DNA of 22,624 nucleotides, taken from a virus. A model generated the notes under the pieces. That model was not told the DNA's origin and made no database searches. It worked only from the letters and a program-made list of their open reading frames with translations. The stretch lies in IMG/VR virus record IMGVR_UViG_3300021959_004388, positions 1 through 22,624 of that record. One strand, given 5' to 3'. Shown one piece after another: positions 13,091-20,405 of this stretch; the stretch's first letter is position 1; every line of letters begins with the position of its first letter. The position numbers and the translations under genes are program-made.

Positions 13091-13318
13091 ATGAGACAAA
13101 GAAAGAGATATAAAAAAGTGCAATACAAAGACGAATCTCAATACGACCCTAAGAGACATACCAAGACAAAAGGAGGTCTCGGTTTTGGAATGAAAAGAGG
13201 TGCTAAGGAACTAGAATACGAAAACAGTGGTGTTAATCTAGCATCAGTTTTTGGTTGGGAAGTTCCTGAAAACCTAATGCACATAAAGAAAATTATTGAT
13301 CAACGCAATGGAAAATAA
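13091..13318 (+). CDS. Small basic protein, unknown function
   Basis: The 75-residue protein is strongly basic in its first half (MRQRKRYKKVQYKDESQYDP, then KRHTKTKGGLGFGMKRG) and more neutral later (VNLASVFGWEVPENLMHIKK). An in-frame TAA at 13085-13087 excludes an earlier start. Either the ATG at 13091 is used on a leaderless message from the consensus promoter, or Met34 is used after AGGAGG with long spacing. The basic N terminus suggests contact with nucleic acid. The family is not recognised. Confidence 0.65.
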   Translation: MRQRKRYKKVQYKDESQYDPKRHTKTKGGLGFGMKRGAKELEYENSGVNLASVFGWEVPENLMHIKKIIDQRNGK

Positions 13319-13688
13319 CAATTACATCATTGTTTCTAATCACATAGGTATGAACGGAGAGCCGGCGGACAGAATTTACGGAAGCCCAGCAAGTGGTGGT
13401 CAGTTAAGATTAATACAGGCAGATTATTCGACTTATAAAGGAAAGATACACAAGAAGCAACTTATCCTAAGGGGAATAGACGGAAACAATTTTAAATCAC
13501 ACTGCTTCGTCACTGACGATGGTAGGTGGTTTGATAGAACCGGAATTCCAATGTTAAAACCAACAGAGGTCATAGAAGATGAAGACAACGGAACAGAAGA
13601 TAGCCAAAACGCAGAAGAAGGAATTCAAGCATCGAATGAAACTGATACAACTGTGGCTACAGTGGAAGAAAAAATAAATGAAAATTGA
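13308..13688 (+). CDS. Unknown protein with acidic C-terminal tail
   Basis: The 126-residue protein (MENNNYIIVSNHIG onward) overlaps the upstream gene by 11 bases. ATG 13308 is preferred to TTG 13296. Neither has a clear ribosome binding site, so coupling to upstream translation is likely. The first 80 residues look like a small beta-rich domain (GGQLRLIQADYSTYKGKIHK, then GRWFDRTGIPML). The last 45 are acidic and Asn/Thr-rich (EDEDNGTEDSQNAEEG), probably disordered and DNA-mimic-like in charge. The function is not recognised. Confidence 0.65.
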   Translation: MENNNYIIVSNHIGMNGEPADRIYGSPASGGQLRLIQADYSTYKGKIHKKQLILRGIDGNNFKSHCFVTDDGRWFDRTGIPMLKPTEVIEDEDNGTEDSQNAEEGIQASNETDTTVATVEEKINEN

Positions 13689-13908
13689 TTCAATACTCAA
13701 ATGGGTAGCAACTATAATCTTAATCATAGGAACATTTGTTAATGCAACATTTCCTAATTTGTATCCGCTGGGGCCAGCACTGCTTGCCGCGGGTGGTATA
13801 GTTTGGTTGATTGTTTCGTTCATGTGGAAGGAACCTGCACTGATAGTTACAAATGCGGTTCTAAGCGCAGTGGGCATTATTGGTATTAGCCTGTTTTATC
13901 TTGCATGA
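13678..13908 (+). CDS. Small membrane protein, unknown function
   Basis: The 76-residue, very hydrophobic protein has three predicted membrane segments: ILKWVATIILIIGTFVNATF, LGPALLAAGGIVWLIVSFMW and ALIVTNAVLSAVGIIGISLF, separated by short loops (PNLYP; KEP). It overlaps the upstream gene by 11 bases. Similar three-helix proteins occur in marine T4-like phages, from memory, with no assigned role. The end of the gene overlaps the polymerase promoter region. Confidence 0.7.
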   Translation: MKIDSILKWVATIILIIGTFVNATFPNLYPLGPALLAAGGIVWLIVSFMWKEPALIVTNAVLSAVGIIGISLFYLA

Positions 13909-13929
13909 TGATTTGCAAGGATATATAAT
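13901..13929 (+). promoter_or_regulatory. Sigma70-type promoter of the DNA polymerase gene
   Basis: TTGCAT (13901-13906) and TATAAT (13924-13929) are separated by 17 bases, with a perfect -10 box. The start is projected near 13936, leaving a leader of about 69 bases. CTTGCA (13900-13905) and TGCAAG (13914-13919) form an inverted repeat overlapping the -35 box and spacer. Confidence 0.75.
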
Positions 13930-13972
13930 AGTGAAGAAGGTTTTGTCCGCCACTAAAGGACTGTTTGGTATT

Positions 13973-13999
13973 TGCCAGCCGAAAATGGCATGTAAGGAG
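13973..13999 (+). promoter_or_regulatory. Leader hairpin and ribosome binding site of the polymerase gene, candidate gp43 translational operator
   Basis: TGCCA (13973-13977) pairs with TGGCA (13986-13990) around an eight-base loop (GCCGAAAA). The pairing stops exactly at five base pairs because the flanking bases mismatch. AAGGAG (13994-13999) begins four bases later and serves ATG 14005. The T4 gp43 operator likewise has a five-pair stem and an eight-base loop beside its own ribosome binding site. Autoregulation here is inferred from geometry, since the loop sequence differs from T4 AAUAACUC. Confidence 0.5.
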
Positions 14000-14004
14000 A
14001 AAAG

Positions 14005-16668
14005 ATGAGTTACGTAGATGCGTTCTATGATCGCAACGAAGACATTATTCGAATTGTCGAAAGAAAGAACGGCAAGAGAAGTTTCACAGAGTATCAACCC
14101 CGACACATATTCTATTATAAAGATCCAAGAGGAAAGCACCAATCAATCTATGGTGAAGCACTACAGCGAGTAAGTGCAAAGAATATTAAAGAACTTCGCA
14201 AGGAACTTGCGATCCATTCCAACAAGAAATTATACGAAAGCGATATTAATCCTATCTATCGTTGTCTTGAAGACAACTATCTAAACATTGATGCACCAAA
14301 ACTGAATGTTGCATTTTGGGATATTGAGGTTGATTTCGATCCGGAGCGTGGCTATGCTTCTCCTGAGGATGCATTCATGCCAATCACTTCCATTGCGGTG
14401 CATTTGCAGTGGATGGAAGAACTAATCTGTCTTGCTATTCCACCTAAGACACTATCGATGGCAGAAGCACAAAAGGCAATTGAAGGTATTCCAAACACAA
14501 TACTTTATGAAAACGAAGCGGATATGCTTGATGCGTTTCTTGACCTGATACAGGATGCGGATGTGCTAAGTGGCTGGAACAGTGAAGGTTATGATATGCC
14601 CTACACTGTTAACCGTATTATTAAAGTTTTAAGCAAAGAAGATACAAGACGTTTGTGCTTGTGGGATCAATATCCTAAAAAAAGAACATATGAAAAGTTT
14701 GGTAAGGAATCTACAACATATGATCTAGTTGGTCGTGTGCATGTGGATAGTTTGGAACTTTACAGAAAATACAACTATGAAGAAAGACACACATATCGAC
14801 TAGATGCTATTGGCGAACTAGAAGTAGGCGAAAAGAAAACCGTGTATGAAGGAAGCCTTGATGCACTATACAACAATGACTTTAGAACGTTCATTGAATA
14901 CAACAGGCAGGATACTGCACTGCTTGATAAACTGGACAAGAAACTAAAGTTTATTGACCTTGCAAACACTATTGCACACGAAAACACTGTGCTTATACAA
15001 ACCACAATGGGTGCTGTTGCTGTTACAGAACAGGGCATTATCAACGAAGCACACAGACGTGGAATGATTGTTCCGAACAGAGTGAAACGTGAGCCTGGCT
15101 CAGAGCCGGCAGCAGGTGCTTATGTTGCGTATCCTAAGAAGGGCATACACGAGTGGATTGGATCGGTTGACTTGAATTCACTGTATCCTAGTGTTATTAG
15201 AGCATTGAACATGGGGCCTGAAACTGTTGTTGGGCAACTACGGCAGGATGGTACCAAAGCACACATTGATGGACAAATGGCCAAGGGCAAATCCTTTGCA
15301 AGTGCATGGGAAGGTATGTTTGGTAGTGTTGAATACAGTTCTGTAATGGAAAAGGAAATAGGCAGACAGATCACAATTGATTGGGAGAACGGTGACAACG
15401 ATACATTAAGTGCCGCACAGATATATGATTTAATCTATGAAAGCAACCAACCTTGGATGCTGAGTGCCAATGGCACAATCTTCACTTATGAAAAGGAAGG
15501 CGTGATACCCGGCCTACTCGCACGTTGGTACAAGGAACGTAAGGAGATGCAGGCCAAGCAGAAGGAAAGCCAGAACGCAGGCAACAAGATTGAAGAAGAA
15601 TACTGGGCAAAGCGACAGTTGGTCAAGAAGATTTTGCTCAACAGTTTGTATGGTGCAATCCTAAATCCAGGCTGTAGATTTTTCGACAACAGGATTGGTC
15701 AGAGTGTTACACTTACAGGACGAAGCATTACCAAACACATGGCTGCTAAAATCAATGAGATCGTAACAGGCGACTATGATCATACAGGTAAGGCAATTGT
15801 TTATGGTGATACAGATTCTACATACTTTAGTGCATATAGCACACTTAAGAAAGATATTGACGCAGGAACTATTCCTTGGACAAAGGATAGCGTTGTAGAA
15901 CTGTATGACACTATCGGCGAAACTACAAATGCCACATTTGGAAAATTTATGAGCCAAGCATTTCACTGTCCCAAGAAGCGTTCGGAAGTGATTGCGGCTG
16001 CTAGAGAAATTGTTGCGAGCAAAGGACTGTTTATTACAAAGAAAAGATATGCAGTTCTCTACTATGACATTGAAGGTTTTAGAACAGACACAGAGGGCAA
16101 GCCAGGTAAAATTAAGGCGATGGGTCTCGATCTCAAGCGTTCGGATACTCCTGTTGTCATCCAAGACTTCCTAAGTAACGTATTGGAAATGGTTCTGTCA
16201 GGAAAAGAAAAGGAAGATGTATTGGATTACATTACAGAATTTAGAACAGAATTCAAAGCACGTCCTGGTTGGGAAAAAGGTTCGCCTAAACGTGCAAACA
16301 AGATTACTGAGTATGAAGCCAAAGAAAAGAAAGCAGGAAAGGCAAATATGCCTGGACACGTTCGAGCAAGTATTAATTGGAACACACTTAAACGCATGAA
16401 CGGTGACAAGTATTCAGTGAATATCACAGACGGTGCAAAGGTCATTGTCTGTAAGGTTAAGGATAACCCAATGGGTTACACAAGTGTGGCATATCCGGTA
16501 GATGAACTAAGACTGCCGGAATGGTTTAAGGATTTACCATTCGATGATGCTACTATGGAAAATACAGTTATCGATGAAAAACTTAAAAACTTAATTGGTG
16601 TATTGGAATGGGACATTAGTCAAACTCGAAATGACAATAACTTTAATAAATTATTTGATTTTGAGTAA
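14005..16668 (+). CDS. 43: Family-B replicative DNA polymerase (T4 gp43-like)
   Basis: The 887-residue enzyme is close to T4 gp43 (898) and undivided. The 3'-5' exonuclease has FWDIEVD (residues 104-110, Asp106 and Glu108), WNSEGYDMPY (191-200) and the Exo III motif YNRQD (299-303). The polymerase has motif A VDLNSLYPS (388-396), motif B KKILLNSLYG (541-550) and motif C YGDTDS (600-605). All catalytic acids are present, so it should be proofreading-competent. The C terminus ends KLFDFE, like the clamp-binding MFDF tail of the T4/RB69 polymerases, and the clamp gene follows directly. A strong ribosome binding site lies after a hairpin in the leader. Confidence 0.97.
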   Translation: MSYVDAFYDRNEDIIRIVERKNGKRSFTEYQPRHIFYYKDPRGKHQSIYGEALQRVSAKNIKELRKELAIHSNKKLYESDINPIYRCLEDNYLNIDAPKLNVAFWDIEVDFDPERGYASPEDAFMPITSIAVHLQWMEELICLAIPPKTLSMAEAQKAIEGIPNTILYENEADMLDAFLDLIQDADVLSGWNSEGYDMPYTVNRIIKVLSKEDTRRLCLWDQYPKKRTYEKFGKESTTYDLVGRVHVDSLELYRKYNYEERHTYRLDAIGELEVGEKKTVYEGSLDALYNNDFRTFIEYNRQDTALLDKLDKKLKFIDLANTIAHENTVLIQTTMGAVAVTEQGIINEAHRRGMIVPNRVKREPGSEPAAGAYVAYPKKGIHEWIGSVDLNSLYPSVIRALNMGPETVVGQLRQDGTKAHIDGQMAKGKSFASAWEGMFGSVEYSSVMEKEIGRQITIDWENGDNDTLSAAQIYDLIYESNQPWMLSANGTIFTYEKEGVIPGLLARWYKERKEMQAKQKESQNAGNKIEEEYWAKRQLVKKILLNSLYGAILNPGCRFFDNRIGQSVTLTGRSITKHMAAKINEIVTGDYDHTGKAIVYGDTDSTYFSAYSTLKKDIDAGTIPWTKDSVVELYDTIGETTNATFGKFMSQAFHCPKKRSEVIAAAREIVASKGLFITKKRYAVLYYDIEGFRTDTEGKPGKIKAMGLDLKRSDTPVVIQDFLSNVLEMVLSGKEKEDVLDYITEFRTEFKARPGWEKGSPKRANKITEYEAKEKKAGKANMPGHVRASINWNTLKRMNGDKYSVNITDGAKVIVCKVKDNPMGYTSVAYPVDELRLPEWFKDLPFDDATMENTVIDEKLKNLIGVLEWDISQTRNDNNFNKLFDFE

Positions 16669-16676
16669 AAAAGGAC

Positions 16677-16705
16677 TTGTGTTTTATACAAAACCTAAAT
16701 ATAAT
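16677..16705 (+). promoter_or_regulatory. Sigma70-type promoter of the sliding-clamp gene
   Basis: TTGTGT (16677-16682) and TATAAT (16700-16705), 17-base spacing. The start near 16712 gives a 14-base leader holding AGGAGA (16715-16720). A TAAATA (16696-16701) overlaps the -10 box, so a late-type start from the same place is possible, which would allow continued clamp supply late in infection. Confidence 0.75.
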
Positions 16706-16725
16706 GTAATGTATAGGAGAATTCA

Positions 16726-17463
16726 ATGAAAGACATTTTACAAGATATCGTAGGACATACACAGAACTTAGGCTTTCTTACAACTGTAAAGGTTACAGGT
16801 GAGGGAGATAAGACTGCAATGTTTTCTATGGCTGATGATAGATCAGTAATTATGGAGGCGGATACAAACAATCCTTATCCGGATATGCTAGGTGTATTTG
16901 GCATGCCACAACTACAAAAACTAAAGTATTTGCTAGATGGTAGTGAATACAAGGATGATGCAAAGATTAGTATCACAAGTGCGGAACGCAATGGTGCAAC
17001 TATTCCTGTAGGCATTCACTTTGAAAACAAGGATGGTGACTTCAAGAACGATTATCGTTTTATGAACATGGAAATCATTAACGAAAAGATGAAAACGGTA
17101 AAGTTCCGTGGAGTTAATTGGGACGTGGAAGTTGTGCCTACACTGGCAGGCGTTCAGCGTTTTAATTTCCAGGCTGGTGCAAATCCAGAACATCCAACAT
17201 TCTTAGCAAAGACTGAAGATGGTAATTTGAAGTTTATCTTTGGTGATGCTTCAACGCATGGCGGTGAATTTATTTTTGCTACTAATGTTGAAGGTAAGTT
17301 GGATCGTGGTTGGACTTGGCCTGTTGCGAGCATCCTTGCAATTCTAAAAATTGCTGATGTGAATAACACCAAGATGAGTATTTCAAACGAAGGGGCCATT
17401 CAGATTGAATTAGATAGCGGTTTGGCAAAATACAAATATATCATTCCAGCACAGGCGGCCTAA
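16726..17463 (+). CDS. 45: DNA polymerase sliding clamp (T4 gp45-like)
   Basis: The 245-residue protein matches the length and layout of gp45, which trimerises around DNA, tethers the polymerase and, in T4, also activates late promoters through gp55/gp33. Supporting features are the paired beta/alpha domains with ILQDIVGHTQNLGFLTTVKV at the start, DMLGVFGMPQLQKLKYLL in the first domain, the connecting EVVPTLAGVQRF, and WPVASILAILKIADVNNTKM with an ending in alternating strands (IQIELDSGLAKYKYII). It sits directly after the polymerase gene and has its own promoter. The TAAATA boxes on the late side fit a gp45-dependent system. Confidence 0.92.
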   Translation: MKDILQDIVGHTQNLGFLTTVKVTGEGDKTAMFSMADDRSVIMEADTNNPYPDMLGVFGMPQLQKLKYLLDGSEYKDDAKISITSAERNGATIPVGIHFENKDGDFKNDYRFMNMEIINEKMKTVKFRGVNWDVEVVPTLAGVQRFNFQAGANPEHPTFLAKTEDGNLKFIFGDASTHGGEFIFATNVEGKLDRGWTWPVASILAILKIADVNNTKMSISNEGAIQIELDSGLAKYKYIIPAQAA

Positions 17464-17466
17464 ATA
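17459..17466 (+). promoter_or_regulatory. TAAATA box at the clamp stop codon (possible late-type promoter)
   Basis: CCTAAATA uses the clamp stop TAA (17461-17463). T4 geometry would place the start on the A of ATG 17472, a leaderless arrangement. It lies among early-type genes and may be fortuitous. Confidence 0.3.
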
Positions 17467-17471
17467 AAGTT

Positions 17472-19019
17472 ATGAAAAAACCAGTCAATCTAACACCATT
17501 ACAGAAAGACTACGCAGTGTATTTGCCTGCTATTAGTTCTTTCTTCAGCACTTATATTGCTAAACAACGTAAGGAAGAGTTTGTTCCTAAAGAACGTATT
17601 CCGCAGGGTTTTGATCGCGGCATCGAAGGTATGAACTTTTTAAATGAAGAAGAAGGATACTTTACATACAAGTATGGATTGTATTCAGCAGGACACGCAC
17701 AATTAAATCTTGATAAGACAATGGATCAGGATGCAATGGTACAGAGTCGAGATAGAGGAAAGACCATGATACTTGGTGACTCGGGTGGATATCAGGTTGG
17801 TAAGGGTGTTCTTAAGTTTGATTGGCTAAACTTTGAAGGTGCGGCTGCTAATAAGGTTAGAGATGATATTCTTAATTGGCTTGAACTAACAGCAGATTGG
17901 TCAATGCTACTTGACGTTCCGACTTGGGCATGTGACCACATTCATTCGCCTAAGACAGGACTAAAGAGTTTTGAGGACTGCTTGGACAAGACACGTTTTA
18001 ACAACAAGTATTGGCTAGAGCGCAGACTTGGTGCTACTAAATTCCTAAACGTATTACAGGGTTCAGACTGGGATACCGCTGAGAAGTGGTATGAAGGTGT
18101 TAAAGAATTCTCCGATCCTAAGATATGGAAGGACAAGGCCTGCGAAGGTTGGGCTATGGGTGGTGCTAACATGTGCAAGATGCCAATTACACTAAGACGC
18201 TTAATGACTATGAAGTTTGATGGCATGCTGGAAGGCAAGGACTGGATGCACTTCCTAGGCACGGCACAACTTGATTGGTCATGCTACTTAACTTCAATTC
18301 AAAGACAGGTTCGCAAACACATCAATGAAAACTTTACAATCAGTTTCGACTGCGCAAGTCCTTTTATTGCTACAGCACACGGGTTGGTATATACTAACTC
18401 CCAACACACAAGTAAGCGTTGGTCAGTTATTATGGACAAGGCCCCTGATAATAAGAGTCTTGCCAAGCGGCATGATATTCCTTTCCCGTTCGAAAGCGAA
18501 ATTGGCAGACGCCTTAGCATCGCGGACATATGCCACTATGCGCCAGGAATGCTTAACAAGATCGGTAAGGAAGGAAAAACATCGTGGGATAGTTTTGGTT
18601 ATGCACTTATGATGGCACACAATGTTTATCAACACATTGTTGCTGTTCAACGTGCTAATAACTTAACTGATATTGAATTGGCTAAAGAACGTCCAGACTG
18701 GAGACGTTGGAGAAAAGTTAAAGAAGCAGACAAGAGTGATGAATACAGTGATTGGGTGCCACGCAACATCCTATACTTTGATAGATTCGTAGAAGAACTG
18801 TTTGAGTGCAAGACCAAGGATGAAGCATTTGCTATGATTAAACTAGCAGACAGTTTCCTTAAGGATCTCGAAGGTGCAAGGCTGCGTGGTGGTGTTACTA
18901 ACGAATTTAACAGGATGTTCGTGGAGGTAGACAACGATGGAGAAGAGAAAACGCCTTGGTCAGATGATCGAGAAGATGGCGAGTTGGACAAATTGGAGAA
19001 ACAACTACAGGAGGCGTGA
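17472..19019 (+). CDS. dpdA: TGT/DpdA-like guanine transglycosylase
   Basis: The 515-residue protein has the TIM-barrel signatures of the queuine/7-deazaguanine transglycosylases: DSGGYQ (residues 103-108, Asp103 as general acid), LDVPTW (147-152), LQGSD (195-199), GWAMGGA (226-232), FLGTA (261-265) and SFDCASP (291-297, with Asp293 in the nucleophile position). These enzymes swap guanine for a 7-deazaguanine base; DpdA members act on DNA. The CxCxxC-plus-His zinc site of tRNA enzymes is not seen after the nucleophile. Phage context and the nearby FolE and QueD-like genes favour DNA as substrate, but tRNA modification cannot be excluded. A long, charged C-terminal region follows (residues about 400-515). 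Confidence 0.8.
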   Translation: MKKPVNLTPLQKDYAVYLPAISSFFSTYIAKQRKEEFVPKERIPQGFDRGIEGMNFLNEEEGYFTYKYGLYSAGHAQLNLDKTMDQDAMVQSRDRGKTMILGDSGGYQVGKGVLKFDWLNFEGAAANKVRDDILNWLELTADWSMLLDVPTWACDHIHSPKTGLKSFEDCLDKTRFNNKYWLERRLGATKFLNVLQGSDWDTAEKWYEGVKEFSDPKIWKDKACEGWAMGGANMCKMPITLRRLMTMKFDGMLEGKDWMHFLGTAQLDWSCYLTSIQRQVRKHINENFTISFDCASPFIATAHGLVYTNSQHTSKRWSVIMDKAPDNKSLAKRHDIPFPFESEIGRRLSIADICHYAPGMLNKIGKEGKTSWDSFGYALMMAHNVYQHIVAVQRANNLTDIELAKERPDWRRWRKVKEADKSDEYSDWVPRNILYFDRFVEELFECKTKDEAFAMIKLADSFLKDLEGARLRGGVTNEFNRMFVEVDNDGEEKTPWSDDREDGELDKLEKQLQEA

Positions 19020-19020
19020 T

Positions 19021-19197
19021 ATGGGTGACTATACACAAAGGCTGAAATGGTTAAGGGAAACACACCAATACCTAAATAAGAAGATCGATACTATGGAGAA
19101 GACCGGTAAATTTACTGATGAGGAAATTTCCGAAATGAAACGAGATCGACTCAAGATGAAGGATGAAATCGAGAAACTGGAGAAGGAACACGCATAA
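19021..19197 (+). CDS. DUF465/YdcH-like small coiled-coil protein
   Basis: The 58-residue protein starts at ATG 19021 with AGGAGG six bases before it, which is the strongest ribosome binding site in the region. An in-frame extension upstream would lie within the transglycosylase gene and is rejected. The sequence is one charged helical hairpin: RLKWLRETHQYLNKKIDTME, a short FTDEE turn, then RDRLKMKDEIEKLEKE, matching the DUF465 pattern of LKxxRLxLKDEI. It ends in a TAATG overlap. Its constant place behind the transglycosylase suggests a partner or assembly role, by inference. Confidence 0.7.
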   Translation: MGDYTQRLKWLRETHQYLNKKIDTMEKTGKFTDEEISEMKRDRLKMKDEIEKLEKEHA

Positions 19198-19727
19198 TGC
19201 AACGTGATTATGAAACTGGTAGTGCAAGTGACGTAGGATTTTTTACAGGTGTAGAAGTTGAAAAAACTCCTGCACACGGAATGCAAACTCTATTCGTTAC
19301 GGGTCTAAATGATCCGAGCATCATTAGGGATCATGCACAGGATGTTAAACACATCTTCTTTGGTGCCAATCACAGTTTCGATCCTGCTTCACAGAATCAC
19401 AGTGCGGACTATTATGAGGAATGGGAAAAGATGATTGAACCATTTCTCAAGGATGATTTGTTTTGCAGTTTGGATATTCCAATCAATGCTGCCGGGGAGT
19501 TTCTCGAAGGACCATTGGTTGAGTATGATAGATTCATTCCACAGATTAGGGTTCCAATACCTTACATAAAACTTTGGAACTATAACACAATGCTCAAAAT
19601 TGATGACAAGGGTTTTGAAGCAACCAATCCAGGTGTATGGTGCCACAGCCTACATGACTTGATGGACCGTTCCAAATTTACGGAATGGAATGAATACAAA
19701 AACGATAAGATTGTGGATGACAACTAA
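19197..19727 (+). CDS. Unknown phage protein linked to the base-modification locus
   Basis: The 176-residue protein starts in a TAATG overlap. Notable segments are FFTGVEVEKTPAHGMQTLFV, HIFFGANHSF, DDLFCSLDIPINAAG, FIPQIRVPIPYIKLWNYN and NPGVWCHSLHDLMD. The pattern of conserved-looking His, Asn and Cys residues in beta/alpha setting suggests an enzyme or binding protein. It has no CxxxCxxC, so it is not a QueE-type radical SAM enzyme, nor the PP-loop of QueC. From memory, relatives sit beside transglycosylase genes in marine T4-like phages with no assigned function. It is a candidate missing step or partner in 7-deazaguanine handling. Confidence 0.7.
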   Translation: MQRDYETGSASDVGFFTGVEVEKTPAHGMQTLFVTGLNDPSIIRDHAQDVKHIFFGANHSFDPASQNHSADYYEEWEKMIEPFLKDDLFCSLDIPINAAGEFLEGPLVEYDRFIPQIRVPIPYIKLWNYNTMLKIDDKGFEATNPGVWCHSLHDLMDRSKFTEWNEYKNDKIVDDN

Positions 19728-19745
19728 CAGAAAAGGCGCTATACT

Positions 19746-20186
19746 ATGAGCATAACTGATGAAATGATGAAAGAAGCAATGGCAGAAGACAATCACAGAC
19801 GTATCATGAATACGGCAAAGAGAATGATTTGGGTTACGTTCCGCAAGGAAGGTATCCACAAGTATCCTGCGGCACTGGATGATCCCAGTCTTGCAACAGG
19901 TGATGAATATGATGTTTCGTTCTTGGGTTATCCCCACAGACACATATTCCATTTTAAGGTCGGTATCACTGTAACACACAACGACAGAGATATTGAGTTT
20001 ATTCAATTTAAACGTTGGTTAGAAAAACTGTATCAGGAGAAGACACTTGAGTTAGATTATAAGAGTTGTGAAATGATGGCAGATGATTTGTATGAACAGA
20101 TCATTGCCAAACACCCAGGCCGTGAAGTCCATATTGACGTAAGTGAAGATGGAGAAAACGGTGCCCACATTGAGTATGCAAAGTAA
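19746..20186 (+). CDS. QueD/PTPS-like (6-carboxy-tetrahydropterin synthase-like) protein
   Basis: The 146-residue protein shows a T-fold-like pattern. His38 (KEGIHKY) with His64 and His66 (YPHRHIFHF) could form the three-His zinc site. FHFKVGITV and DRDIEFIQFKRWLEKLY correspond to the strand plus DFxxLK segment, SCEMMADDLYEQI resembles the PTxENLA helix, and VHIDVSEDGENGA supplies a Glu near the end where QueD has its catalytic residue. QueD converts the FolE product to carboxy-tetrahydropterin on the route to preQ0. The family match is suggestive and not certain; the usual catalytic Cys is not obvious. ATG 19746 follows AAAAGG. It lies between the transglycosylase and folE. Confidence 0.5.
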   Translation: MSITDEMMKEAMAEDNHRRIMNTAKRMIWVTFRKEGIHKYPAALDDPSLATGDEYDVSFLGYPHRHIFHFKVGITVTHNDRDIEFIQFKRWLEKLYQEKTLELDYKSCEMMADDLYEQIIAKHPGREVHIDVSEDGENGAHIEYAK

Positions 20187-20201
20187 TAAAGGTGAAATAA
20201 A

Positions 20202-20405
20202 ATGGCTATTCAATTCAATCGTGAAGCCTACGATAAAGTTTTTAACGATCTTGAGCGTTTTAAGGACTTCTGTCGTTTCAATCTTGACAACCGCGGTAAC
20301 TTACTTCCTTTCAATGAAAAGGATCTCTACAACAACGCAAGTTATGCGTGGAGAATGTACAGTAACCGCAATCGAAAGAATAAAAAATTTAAAAGGAAGA
20401 ACTAA
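20202..20405 (+). CDS. Small unknown phage protein with basic tail
   Basis: The 67-residue protein contains YDKVFNDLERFKDFCRFNL and KDLYNNASYAWRMYSNRNR, then a Lys/Arg/Asn-rich end (NRNRKNKKFKRKN). It is probably helical with a nucleic-acid-binding tail. AAAGGTGA upstream is a moderate ribosome binding site. Its stop overlaps the glycosyltransferase start as TAATG, implying coupled translation. The function is not recognised. Confidence 0.65.
   Translation: MAIQFNREAYDKVFNDLERFKDFCRFNLDNRGNLLPFNEKDLYNNASYAWRMYSNRNRKNKKFKRKN

Noticed and set aside
13945-13961. GTCC/GGAC pairing in the polymerase leader
   Set aside because: Only four base pairs with a nine-base loop; too weak to claim beside the better hairpin downstream.
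18937-19020. Upstream extension of the DUF465-like gene
   Set aside because: It would overlap the transglycosylase gene in another frame without a ribosome binding site, while ATG 19021 has AGGAGG at ideal spacing.
19717-19745. ATGACA-17-TATACT promoter-like pair before the QueD-like gene
   Set aside because: The projected start lies inside the coding region, after ATG 19746, and both hexamers deviate from consensus. Probably chance.
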